Shown: piece after piece, positions 32,790 through 44,672 of the stretch | Position numbering within the stretch: the stretch's first letter is position 1 | How the letters are laid out: each line of letters opens with the position of its first letter | NCBI RefSeq assembly: GCF_000003605.2 | Contig: NW_003116469.1 | Location: 26,537 to 71,221, forward strand | Direction: 5' to 3' | Origin: Saccoglossus kowalevskii | Lineage: Eukaryota > Hemichordata > Enteropneusta > Harrimaniidae | DNA length: 44,685 nucleotides | Position numbers and translations under genes: made by a program | The notes under the pieces: generated by a model | What the model saw: only the letters and a program-made list of their open reading frames with translations | What the model was told of the DNA's origin: nothing | Database searches by the model: none

Positions 32790-34700
32790 CATATATCTGT
32801 AAAGCACCTCAGTAGTTGCTGTATTCAATTATCAGCTATGCATTTTACAATGAAATACATTGTTTGCTGACACAAAAACATGTGCCGGCTGTAGTGCTTT
32901 AATTTGCAATTGGAATGAACATGTCACATATGTGAAGAGTAGTGTTACTAGGAATAAATGGCTGTCTACAAACAAAATTAGGAACGAAAATTCGACAAAG
33001 AAAAAGTTAAAATTATAAAATTATTAATGACAATGTAACTGGCTTTGAAAGTTATTATTAAAAGGCAAAGTCAGCTGATAGCTTGCTTGAAGGTCAAATT
33101 ATGCCCGGACTATACTTTAAGATGTTGAGAATTGAGTGTACACAGGCTTTTAGCCAGCCGCCTGCGTACATGTACCTTAGACAAGTTATTTTAGACAAGC
33201 ATTCCACATTTTGGACAGGTACATTTGTATATACCGGTAATTTAATTTGTCAAAATTTCTACAAAGCTGTTTAATTTTGATTGAAAATTACCATTATATT
33301 ACAAAATAATTATAAATAATCAACTGTACATAGCAAGTCTGTGGTTACAGATTCATGACTTATCTTTCATTTTAATAAGTTTTTTGTAAGGCACTTTCTA
33401 TTTTCGTGCTATAACCCTGAATGTAAATTGTATGGTACATTCAGTCACATTGTCATCTAGTACACTCATAGATTATATAAGTGATATAAGATAAGATAAG
33501 ATAATTCTTTATTACAACCTTATAGAATGAATTACATATCTATTTTGGTTTATGAAATGCAATAAAGGTGTTAAAATAAACATAACAAGTTAGATATCTA
33601 AAATCTACTACAATACAGTTACATGAAATAATGTAAAAAACATTACGACATACGATATACGACATAAACTTCATGGAGCAATTGCCTCAATGTCTAAGTA
33701 ATTTGCCTCAGTGCCCTTTCAAAAATACTAGTTTTTCCCTATACTATTACATGTACTATACCTCAAGGCAATTTTATCAATTTTTGCCTTGAAAATGGAG
33801 GCCCCAAAATTTAAGCCCTAATGATAGCATCTTACATTGTTTGTACATGTACATGTGAGTTACGTGATACACAACCATCCCCTCATTGACCGATAGAATT
33901 ACATGTATACTCTATATACCTACATGAAGAAAACTGTCTGTCACGTTTGGCATAATTACTACACATTTATATTTAGAACCGACCATCTGCTTTCACAAGA
34001 GTAGCAGATTACTAATAGCTTTATTTTCATGACTGATCAATTTGCATGTAGTGGTAGTGGTAGTTTCCAGAACTGTGAATTTAAAGATAAATAAATAAAT
34101 TATAATATTAAAATGAGAGATAAAAATGTTATTTTGAAATGTCTGAAAATTATTTTGTAAGTGCGTCTTCACACATTTTTAGCACCATGAATCTGACTAC
34201 GCTCAAACTATGGCGAAATAAAAACGGAATTTTATCAGGGCCACCAAATCCTAAATAAGATAAACCATACCATGAAAGAATGATTGGGCGAGTGTGTATT
34301 TTTTCCCAGACACACAGCGAGAATGAACCAAAACATTGTTTACAAAACGCAACAATGATGTCTCTTACTGTGTTTTTGTTCTAATAATTCAGACACTCCC
34401 AAACATAATGTTTGTTTTCATGGTTTTGTATTGTAACCTTGGAATTTGCCGTTGATAGCCCGTAATTGGGTGAGTTAGATGTGTTACCAGGTGCTAATTC
34501 TCTTGCAATGAGTGTTTACACTTAGTGGTTAGTCATCACCCCTGATTGTTTCACAGACTATTCATTTGCGTATCAGTATGTTCGACCACCTCATTGGAAA
34601 CAAGCAATTTTGGCGTTTTCATCTGCTGATTGTACCTCATTGTAGCTAGCTGATTACTTTAATTCGTACTTTTCGATGTCCCTACAAATATTACCCTATA

Positions 34701-34891
34701 TACTGTAAAATACTTTATTTTCGCTTGAAATTAGGAACAATTCAGTGAAAATAAAATCTAGCAAATATACCTTTTTTCCTATATTTTACATTCAATTCAT
34801 CAAAAATCTGTGAAAATAAATTCCATACAAAACACCAAAAAGGTCTTTTCAGTGAAAATTAATTCCAGTTAAAATAGATTATTTTACAGTA
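34701..34891 (+). mobile_element. TACTGTAAA-type MITE, subfamily 2
   Basis: 191 bp from TACTGTAAAATACTTTATTT to TTATTTTACAGTA. It is closely similar to 43559-43750 and inverted relative to 22182-22380. The internal TACCTTTTTTCCTATATTTT block is shared. Confidence 0.75.
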
Positions 34892-37800
34892 ACAGTATTT
34901 CATGTGAAAACATCCTGATTGCATTGATGAAAAAACAGGCTTGAAAATCTTTGCCATAACTTCATCGACATGTCCTAAAAAAGCTCGAACCCAGAATGGG
35001 GCACAGTATGAATTTTCTCAGTGGCGCAGAATGAGGGACATAGAATACAGTTCATAATGATGGCGCACAATGCTTATTTTGGGAAATTTGTGGGGATTTT
35101 GATTGTATGTAAATAGAAGGATTTGAATAGTCATGTGACTTTTCATTCACTTGTATATTATACATTATATGATGATGTTCTTTTTGTTTGACCTTGCAAG
35201 TACGGTACTTGCCATACTGTAAACATAAAACAGCGGACATCAAAAACTAAAACTGGCATACCGATATTTCTGCTGACCGGATTTGAATCTTTGAACCCCT
35301 GTCAGATGCATGGTACATGTACCTAAGCAGCCAGGGAACCTGAAACTATTTGTTATCTACTGTAGACCCAATAAGACCTATAAGAGCAGCTTTGTTTATT
35401 GACAAGTACTGGTGACTTGTGGATCTGGGAAACTCACAATCACATGTAAAAACTGGCTACTTTTCTGAGAATATTAAAGCCTGACAAATCCTTGTGTTTT
35501 GTTTCACACCAATTTTGTAGAAGTTGGAGCGAACAAACAGAATTATATTACATACATGTGATTTAAAAAAAAAAAATATTTTGATCATTGTTTTTTCACC
35601 CAAAACACTAACATTATCATTTTGGAGTTCTGGCAACTGACATCAGCTGATTAGGTCAAAGGTTAAGCTATTTGCACTGTCATGGTATACTTTGACCTAC
35701 ATTGTATCCGGAGGGTGTTAAACTCCAGTTTTTGTCCTCATATGGCTTATCCTGTTCTAGAGTAGAAATAGTAACTAGAACAGGTGGTAAAACCATTAAT
35801 CATTAATGTATAAATGCTTAGTTCCTAAAAAAAACTGCGCCACCCAAAAACATGCAGACCATTCTATTTTTTCGCTGATTTCACCACTGCACAGCGCCCT
35901 CTGTTGACAAATTCATCAAACTATCAAAATTTGTGCAGCATCAAATATTTTAGCGAAAAAAAAAATCACCTCAAAGCCCCAATTTTGAAAAAACAATTTG
36001 ACCAAAAACATTTTTTTTATTTTTGGAAGCCTTAGTCATCATCAGAAATATAATGACTTTATGCTGCAGTACATTTCAAGTACATAATTACATGAAGTTA
36101 GTTTTGGGCTTTAACATAAGCAGTCATTACAATATCAGTGTCAGCCATGATACCTTTTGTTTGATGTACAATACCCTTAGATGCCCTGCAGTCACATGGT
36201 TACTTATACAGTATCTTAATTGGACACAAGATAAGATTAATTGAAGTCAGATATGTGTTTATTATTATAGTGTACTAGTATTCTATTCCTGTCATAAAAC
36301 TGTAAGGTTTGAAGTTCAGGGTTGAGTGTTTACTCATTTTCAAGACAAAATTTTATAAAATTACCTTGGCATGTAGGAATGGGAAAAATCGAAGGGTACC
36401 AAAACAAATTCTTTGGGCATTGAGGCTGTTGTCTTTGATGCTTCATTTGAATTCAAGATCTATTACTGATGATTAATTTTGTAATGGTTTCTATGCAGGT
36501 AAAAATATTTCTTATCCAAATTTTGCTGTCTCACTTTTTAATTTAAAACATTTAGTGTTGGTATAAAGGTGCACAATGTGGCTTTTGTTTAATCTGTCAT
36601 TTTCACATTAGGGTTACACATCTTTCACATTGGGGTTGCACAGTTTTCACATTTGTCTCACACATTGATATCATTTTGTTCATGCATTTAATGCTTGCAT
36701 CTCATTTTAACAACTGCATTGGTGATGTTGGCCACCTAATTTCTATGAGCACCTACCGGGGTATATGTATTGTACTCGACCGACTTAGTGCCTATGCATG
36801 ACTAAGCCCCCACCCCCATCTCCCTCTTTTGGGACATTTCTGTTTTTCAGGAACTATGCTTCGACAATGACCTGTTAACAACCGTGAAAGGCGGTAAATA
36901 CTTCATTCCATATTAAGTTTACCTTTCAAAAATTGCCATTTTTTTTTTTTAACAAAAACAATTCCAACAGATCGTACTTTGGCATTGATAATTCCCGAAA
37001 TGTAATTCTTTTTGTATATGCGTAACCTACCAAGCAGCAGGTAAGGGTAAGACAAAAAGGTCATACAATATGCGCATGTGCACAAACGATAAACATGCAA
37101 ACTTTATCAATTCAAGAATAAGGAATTGTGATGGTACAACACAGCATTTTGATTGGTTAGTAACAGACTTGACCTATCAGGTCACACTGAATAAGTGGTA
37201 TGGTAAATACTATTTCAAACCAAAGTAAACATGTACTTGAGTGACTCAAAAGGATGTGGTTGCACGTCAAATCATGAAAGAAAATATCATGGCAAAAATT
37301 GCTTTGTATTAAATTTGCAAACGATTTAACACGTGAAGAAGATATGATATTGATTTTGACCTAGAATCTTGGTCTAGTCTGTTGATCTGAGAATAATAAC
37401 AAAATAACATATTGAAAAATCAGTTTGTTCTCACTTTGAATAGTAATTTATAATAAATTAATATATCATTTGTCTTCATTAATAATTCATTAATAATATT
37501 TCTATAACCAGTAGCAAAAAAAAGATGTAAATAAAATTCCCTGACAGGTAGGTAGGTAGGCCCCTGCTCCCTCCACCTCCCCTCCCCACACACACCCATA
37601 GTGTCTTGACCTTAATCACATCATATCTAGGTGCTGTATGAATTATATTCACTATAACTCTGAACAGAAACAGGTGTTGAGTTTTTACTGTCTTTCTTAC
37701 TTCTAGGTTTGTGTACATTCAGATAGTGAACTCTTGCTGCTATCAATCATTAACCTATCCTCTCATACAAATTGTGAATTTAATATTAACAAACCACCTG

Positions 37801-37942
37801 TGTGCGTAGAATAAAAGTATGTTGGCCTGGCAACAATATGCCCTGCCCTTTGTCCTAAATCTTCCTCGCTTATCAGATTTGTAAATAACATCAAGAGGTT
37901 ATGAGGATTTATGTAGTGCCTTGTGTGCTCTGGTCACAATAG

Positions 37943-38088
37943 TGTTTTAGACACACTGCCTGGTATCGGTACTACGGCTCCTGCATGGTGTGGTGTCACT
38001 ACTACGACTGTTCGCAAGCTACAGGTTTGTTATTTGCACTGCCACAATGATTCTAGGATTCAAGAAGCGACGTGGTCGAGCGAAAAGG
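37943..38088 (+). CDS. Candidate exon 2 of unidentified plus-strand gene
   Basis: The acceptor CACAATAG and donor AAG-GTAACG frame 146 nt. Joined to exon 1 in phase 2 it reads S-VLDTLPGIGTTAPAWCGVT, then TTTVRKLQVCYLHCHNDSR and IQEATWSSEK. The stretch is much richer in CpG than its flanks, and the frame continues without a stop. Cys/His spacing (CYLHCH) could bind zinc, but I match it to no family. All three frames are open over part of it and the polypyrimidine tract is weak, so it stays a candidate. Confidence 0.42.
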
Positions 38089-38973
38089 TAACGTTTGACA
38101 ATTATCATTTCTTGAAAATACTCTGAATGGAGAAGATAAAGTTCACATGCTTTAGTAGTCCAATGATTTAACCTAATTTATCATGTGATAAGGTTAGCAG
38201 AAGTTTCTACAGACAGGCATGCAATGCAAACAGGCATTAACTCGATAAACCAAAACATACTGCGTTTCACTCACTAGGTAGTTTTGTAAGGTTTCTCACT
38301 TCCTCTACTATACATTGCCAAGGCAATGGATTTTAATAGCAACTTTAAAATGTGCAATATATGAAATTGGAAGACATTTAAGTAGATGACTGTATTTAGA
38401 AAGTGCATATGATGTCATACATACTTCACATGTGTCATATGCCACAAAGTAGCCAGTCAGTCAGTCAGTCATGGCATGTTGACCACCATAAAAAGGCCAA
38501 ATAAAGTAAATTTTGTGTTTCTGGTAATCCTACCTACCCATATTTTGAAGGGACTATGAGGGAGAAGGAGAAGTTTATGTCATGCAAATATGCTTCAAAT
38601 TATTTATCTCTATGCAAATTAACTGTGATCGTTCCAACAATGATGTATACATATATGTATATTAATATTTCATTTACATCCTTCTATGTAGTAAATAACT
38701 AGCTATAAGGTCAATTAAAAAAATATATCAATAAAACTAATTTGCATGGTTTTTTTTTGCATATCTGTTAAACCATGATTATGTTCTGACAAAAACCATA
38801 GAGTACAAAACCTGCCTATCTATCCAGTACAGACCATTACAGAAAACACTAAATTTGTTTTATTTGGCCTCAGGTCTGCATTTTACTCATGAAACAAACT
38901 CCTGATATCAAATCATGCAGTCAATATCATCATGATTACCTAATAACCCATTTAAAAATTAGTAGTGTTGTCA

Positions 38974-39138
38974 TTTAAAGTGGGAGGGTAGTCACCTGTG
39001 CACGCAAGAGGAATTAAGTCCCAAGTGACGATAACAACACATGCTAAAAATGCAAAGGCTCATGGGTAGACGCTTGTTTGTAAACAATGACACGCTATTG
39101 CCATCTGATGCATGCGCAGGTGATGACACCCGCTTTAA
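38974..39138. mobile_element. MITE-like element with TTTAAAG ends and GTCACCTG TIR
   Basis: 165 bp. The left end TTTAAAGTGGGAGGGTAGTC continues ACCTGTGCACGC; the right end on the minus strand is TTAAAGCGGGTGTCATCACC continuing TGCGCATGC. A related copy lies inside another repeat at 42449-42598 (shared AATGCAAAGGCTCATGGGT). Confidence 0.75.
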
Positions 39139-39526
39139 GTTTTGTATGAAGTGCATGATCAAATTTTCCTCTTTCTATTCGTGCCAGATTTCTCATAAAT
39201 AATAAAGCTCAATGGTCACAAAGCATGAATGCAATAAGAGGCAATTAACATATTACATTGTACATTTTAATACAAATTCCGTATGAGCTCTGTTAGAAAC
39301 ACCAATACAAGTACATACTGTCGTATTATTTCAGCTAATTTAGCTATTCTGTAATTTCGCTAATTAAAGATGAAGCTAATTTAAAATAAAGAATATTTTA
39401 AAAATAAAATTCTTAAATTAATTTAATTAATTCTTACATTGAGTCAAATTTCAACATGTTTTTTCTCAATATAAATAAGCACATGTGCTTACTAATACCA
39501 AATACGGTTTCCATACATTCCTTGGA

Positions 39527-39705
39527 AAAAACTACCATATTTGCTCTATTAGTAGTGCACTTGCGTAAATTACAGATGTGTTTCTATTGTAAAAATAAGT
39601 TATATTTCAAAGATTCAGTATAACAACAAATGTGATTTTGGTTTATATACTTGTGCTTCTATTAAGGTGCGCTTATAATAGTAGTAGAGCAAATATGATA
39701 CCCCT
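39527..39705 (+). repeat. Dispersed repeat, second copy of the 16.8-kb family
   Basis: Matches 16811-16975 in the same orientation. It has internal inverted similarity: ATATTTGCTCTATTA near the left and a TAGAGCAAATAT end at the right. Confidence 0.55.
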
Positions 39706-40911
39706 TCCCTGTCCTCAACAATTGGTCCAGATCTGGACTTGAACAAGGATTTAATCTACTGTATGTTCCGATACACCACTTCATTTCTTTTATTTTTGCA
39801 AGAGACGTATTTTTATAAGATGCTTTGAAGTGGTGACTATTTCATCTGGGAATCACAGTGACCATAGTAAATTACAATCCAATGACCCTAAATCATCAAA
39901 TTGTACAATTTTCTAGTGGCAGAATTTAACAGATTGCAGTAGTAAGTGATGACGTGTCCTACTGGGGTCACATGCTGTCACATGTATTTGAGGCAATAGA
40001 GGAAAACAAGTTAAAAATTCATTTGTGATTCAGTCGATTTTTAAAAGTTACTAAACATGTTACAATAACAACCTATACATCTTCTAAAAGCTTAGATATA
40101 TGAGACAAAGATAATGCATATGCTGCACCAATGTTTGTCCTGCCACCTAGAACCTTTTTACCCCCTAAGAGTTCACAACCTAAGTTTGTATGCATCCTTG
40201 TATGTTGACAGAAGATAACATATTGGCGGTGAATTCCCTCATTCTGCTCGCAAAATTTACTGCAAGAATATTAATAATGTACATGTAATTCACAAATGAT
40301 CAGAATTTGTCAAACCTTATAAGAAACACCAAACACAGTGCAGGTTCTCTATATTTCATAAACAAACACTGATTCTTTTGGCTTCTAAATATTGTCTTCT
40401 AAACTTTTATCTCAATAGTACATTAAACAAAAACTTTGTATTATTTACAAAAGTTTATTGCATAGACTTACATCGAATTACTTGTATGCTGTATTCTAGG
40501 CTGTATACATGTACACACCTTGTGGTACATGCGTCACTTTGTAGGTCAGTTGTTAAAAAGGTGCGATCTAAAACTGTGTGCTGCAAACCATTTAATTTTC
40601 ACTGAAAATTTTAATGCATTTATGAAGACATTATTGTATCACTGACTCACAGAATTCGCAAAAAATTGTCTCTCTCGAAATTAAAGCAAACTATGAAATC
40701 GCACCATAGAGTAGCAATTTTTTCGAAAGCACAACCTAAAATTTGACTATATGAAGAAACAAATTGTGCATTCTACAGTATACATGGGCCCAAACTGTGA
40801 CATTTATCAAGAAGTCGACGCTGGGGAAATACAAGTCATGTTGGTCTTTCTTCGATATTGTTTCACAAATAGTACTACTCACTACAAAAAACATCAAATT
40901 CATCTCTCTGT

Positions 40912-41080
40912 ACTCACGCTCTGTAAACATACTCCCACTTCGTTTACCACATTTGCTTGGACAAATCACCCGGACTAACTTTAGTTCATCGGCACGATCT
41001 GGTGACCCAGTCAGGAGGCCACGACAGCGGCACCAGTCGTGGAATCTAGAAGCGCACGTTCTATATGGACTGCTGTGACC
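40912..41080 (-). CDS. Candidate minus-strand exon, Cys-rich
   Basis: A CpG-rich island in AT-rich sequence. On the minus strand it reads SSPYRTCASRFHDWCRCRGL, then LTGSPDRADELKLVRV and ICPSKCGKRSGSMFTE, ending at a good GTGAGT donor (ACAGAGC-GTGAGTA). Acceptors CACAG or CAGCAG precede it, with a stop codon just upstream in frame. No homology was recognised. It could also be a non-coding first exon or promoter island of another gene. Confidence 0.3.
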
Positions 41081-42316
41081 GAGCACGCTTTAGCATACAG
41101 ACGACGATGCCCTCACAAAGTTGTCTTATTTCGTTATTGAAATTCGTTATTATTGCCAATGAACCTATTTATTTTATGCCAATTTTAGCATTAAATACTT
41201 GTTATCTAACAATTTCACTTCTTTTCAAATAGTTTCTCTTTTATATGTTTTCAAAAACAACATTGTATTTATATCCATGGTACGGGCCTTGATCCTCAAT
41301 AATAGGATACATTATTGCGAATAATCTGCAGCAATGGCGTCATAAAATTCATTGATAATGCTATAATATAATATAATAATCAATAAACAACTTAACTCCC
41401 CGAGTCAACTCCCTGGGGAGGAGACAGCCTAAGCAGCTGAATCATATCAGAGATACATGTTCACGCATATAAATGTAGCAATCACAATTTGAGTTAAGTG
41501 CCTTGCCCAGGGACATAACAACATGCTATGTGTGAAATTAAAACCATAAACCCTCTGTATGTGAGTCTTGTCTTTGCTATTATACAATTCTTCTTTTTGT
41601 CCATAAATTTATACTTCCAATATTACATGTTGTTGTGAGTTTGCAGTTGAGTTTAAGCATATACATGTACATGTACCGGTATACAAAGCAGAATTTGTTA
41701 GATCTTAGGGTTAGGTACATTCATGTAAGTATCTTTGCATTGACCCTGAGTTTGCATGCATGAAAACTTATACCCTAAAACAGGTTATGTGTGCACAATG
41801 ATATACCGGTAATCATTGGATATAGTTCTGGGAGCAAATGAAGAATTATTTCTCTATGATCAAATAGAGGATCATATTGTCAACATCAGGGCAGTGGTAA
41901 TGGGCAATTGTAACAACCCAGTAAACAGCTATCTCTATAGCATACTTATTACCAACTGTATTTTTTCAATAAGTAATTGTTGTTCTATAAGTCACCAGCT
42001 GGAGGTATCGTTATTGATACCAGGGGTTTAAGTTGTTTCAAAATTATATGTGGGTTAGGACATTTTGTTCAAAATGGAAACTAACTTCATAGGAGTTTCA
42101 AATTATTTGCCATATTTTAAGTGTAAGTTTAAAAAGAACAACATGTAGACACTTACTGAAATGATTGAATTTTTTTTTAAATAATAGCAGCAAATTGTAG
42201 ATGTTTTTTGAGAGTCTGCATCATTGCATATACATACAATATCCTATTCAAGTATTTTGTTTCCCGTATACACAGATTGTATTTTTTACTGTGATGGGCA
42301 ATTAATACACCTGTTG

Positions 42317-42661
42317 TATTGTAAATGCATTAAATGCACTGTCTTTTAATTTCACTATTTTAGTATAATCTTCTATATTAAATGAATGTGAACTTGTAAA
42401 ATGACAATAAAACTCGTTGTTTTTCTGGCAAATTTGTTAACTTTAATAAAAAGGAGGAGTTGTCACCTGTGCGTATGCAGAAATTGAGTTTTAAACAACG
42501 ATAACAATGAATGCTGAAATGCAAAGGCTCATGGGTCAAGACTTGTTCGTAAATAATGACATTCTATGGCCATCTGTTACACACACCCGCCTTCCCCTCC
42601 CCAACAGAGCCCAATGATTATGCTCAGAACATCAAAATAGTGAAAAAATGGTTTTACAGTA
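42317..42661 (+). mobile_element. Subfamily-3 MITE interrupted by another element
   Basis: The ends TATTGTAAATGC and GGTTTTACAGTA and the interior AATGACAATAAAACTC match 23732-23940. The match breaks at about 42449 and resumes at about 42625 (CATCAAAATAGTGAAAAA). Between them lies a copy of the 38974-39138 element. Confidence 0.65.
42449..42598 (+). mobile_element. Nested copy of the GTCACCTG MITE
   Basis: About 150 bp sharing GTCACCTGTGCGTATGCAG, CAAAGGCTCATGGGT and ATGGCCATCTG with 38974-39138. Its terminal inverted repeats are decayed. Confidence 0.65.
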
Positions 42662-42711
42662 CGTCTGCTTTCAGTATACAGTACTCTAGAAATCTTTTAT
42701 TGAAATTTGAA

Positions 42712-42747
42712 GGTATATTACTGCCCAGATGATGGATGTGGCATTCA
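42712..42747 (+). CDS. Candidate exon 3 of unidentified plus-strand gene
   Basis: The acceptor TTTGAAG and donor CA-GTGAGC frame a short stretch reading VYYCPDDGCGI plus a partial codon. It enters in phase 0, matching the end of candidate exon 2 (SSEK). A C-x4-C pair of this form can start a zinc finger. Short and unsupported by homology. Confidence 0.28.
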
Positions 42748-44574
42748 GTGAGCAATAATGCATGTAAATACTGGGAAAACATGGCAGACATTTATATTTT
42801 GATTACATTCTGTGATTAAGATACTTTTTGTGGAGTCCATTTTCAGTTGAAAAACTGTGACTGGACTAAATGTTTAAATGCGACTTAATCGTGAAAAGCA
42901 GGCCTAAATTATGGTAATGAAAAACTGTTAACTTTAGTTTGCCAAAATGTAATGATTTTTTGTTTTTGTTTTTGTTATATTAAATAATTTCTTTATAATG
43001 GACCATTACTGGAACATAATGAAAGCCCTCCATAAGGATCCAGTACTAAAGAAAGAAGGGTCATTGCCTGAAACGTCTAGCTATTATAAATACATTGTAT
43101 ATGTAATACGACAATGACTACCTAATATTGTCTACTGTATATCAGTAGTTGAGAAAGGTCTTACGGACTACTACTGTAGAACAGACAGTGTACATTCTGG
43201 TTCAATATTGGAGACTTCATTTTATGGTCCATTACTGATCAACAGCACCAGACTATAATGAATCTGAGACGTAATTATGAATTCACATGTATACAGATGA
43301 TTATCAGTACAGTATACATGTACATACATGTAGTACTCACTTTACATTTACATTTGTAAACATACAAGATTTAATGTACCTACTACATGAACATGTATAT
43401 ACCAGAAGTATTACTTGTGTTTACCCTGAACTGTTTGCATTAGAAAACAAGTTGTTATCTTCATGTTCTGTAATTTGTTTGTATATTCCAATTGATTAGA
43501 TTGTACAACAAAGTGTGCTGTACATGTTAAACTTTCATTTCAAACAATTTGATTCATGTACTGTAAAAAACTTTATTTTCGCTTGGAATTAATTTTCGTT
43601 ATTTCCACTGAAGGAATGATTCAGTGAAAATAAAACTAAGGGAATATATCCTTTTTTCCTATAATTTACATTCAACTTGTCAAAAATCAGGGAAAATAAA
43701 TTCCATAAAGTTTTTTCAGCGAAAATTAATTCCAGCTAAAATAAAGTATTGCAAGTCACACTCACAAAGCAGAATGTCTCCTATAATTTCACGGAAAATA
43801 TATATTTCATGATAAAAACAGTTGTACATGTAGTTCATGTATCAATTGAAGGAAAGTTTACAATGATTTCCAAGTAATCTTGGTGTGATAGTATATTTAA
43901 AAGATGTTGTGAACACCTCCTTCCTTTTTGACATTGCTATAAATTAGACTCCTGACGTTGCTATGAATCAGACTTATGAGGTCACATTATGTCAGACTGT
44001 GATAACACATTGCCATGTAAGTGTCACGAGTTGTTGAAAAATGAGATCATGCAATTATTACTTCATGACGTTTGGTTGCCCCTCCCAAATATGGAGTACT
44101 GACTTTGTATACATTGTAGTTATAGTTACTGAATCCAATATTTGCATTATTAGGAGTGCATCTCAAACAGAAGCGCATAAGATTTCAAAATTTACATTAT
44201 TTCCTCTATTATATATACATCTCTAATACATACTTAACCAATAAATTGTATTTATTGTATACCCCGGTATTATTAAAATATTACTTTTTGTGGTCATAGC
44301 CACACCACTGCTATGTTGAAATGTTTATGCATGCACTAATAATAGAATCAAAACAGTATTCCATTTTTTTGGATGAACAAAACATCTGATCAAACTATAA
44401 CTAAAAAAAACAAAAGTAAAAATAAAAAAATGAGGTTTTCAAGAGGTGCATTGACCTTCCATTCAAACTCCAATCATTTTATGCTGCTAAGAATGCATGA
44501 CAGTATAACCACAGTGTCAACAGATTCGTAGCAAGGTTGATGCAACCATGTACTGTCTGAATACATACTACCAC
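42748..44574. other. Right-end stretch, repeats only
   Basis: AT-rich; one TACTGTAAA-type element (43559-43750) and several TACATGTA palindromes. No exon was recognised. Confidence 0.45.
43559..43750 (+). mobile_element. TACTGTAAA-type MITE, subfamily 2 (right end damaged)
   Basis: 192 bp from TACTGTAAAAAACTTTATTT. It is closely similar to 34701-34891, but the terminal TTTACAGTA is replaced by GTATTGCAAG. Confidence 0.7.
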
Positions 44575-44672
44575 ATAGAATTTGCATTTCTTATTAAGCT
44601 AGAATGGAGACATCCCTTGCAATACCACAAAAGTACAGCACGCTGTAACTTGCGGCAATACAGTGACATATA
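44575..44672 (-). repeat. Composite dispersed repeat, copy 3 (decayed, edge)
   Basis: GCACGCTGTAACTTGCGGCA and ATACAGTGACATATA match 1065-1105 in the same orientation. The preceding GAATTTGCATTTCTTA matches GGAATTCGCATTTTCTAA of copy 1. Confidence 0.5.

Larger units (their letters stand above)
28972..37942. other. Putative first intron of the plus-strand gene (9 kb)
   Basis: AT-rich, with no accepted exon. It holds a T-run (29040-29065), a TTTAAAGGG-type element (30104-30269), TACTGTAAA-type elements (31518-31728, 34701-34891), a (GT)n run (32759-32786), an AAGAT repeat (33485-33503), an AGGT run (37549-37562) and many TACATGTA palindromes. Confidence 0.45.
38089..42711. other. Putative intron or spacer with repeats
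   Basis: 4.6 kb, AT-rich. It holds a CAGT run (38454-38468), a MITE-like element (38974-39138), a dispersed repeat (39527-39705), a 14-bp palindrome GTCCAGATCTGGAC (39725-39738), an interrupted repeat (42317-42661) and a CpG-rich island at 40912-41080 that may be an exon on the minus strand. Confidence 0.45.

Noticed and set aside
36851-36893. Possible plus-strand exon reading ELCFDNDLLTTVKG with a good TTTTTCAG acceptor and a GTAAAT donor
   Set aside because: Spliced after exon 1 (phase 2) it enters a frame with an early stop; it fits neither candidate exon 2. Kept only as a note in case another exon intervenes.
43019-43080. GCCTGAAACGTCTAG, reminiscent of a hammerhead ribozyme GAAAC core
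   Set aside because: No CTGATGA core element at a suitable distance and no closing stems.
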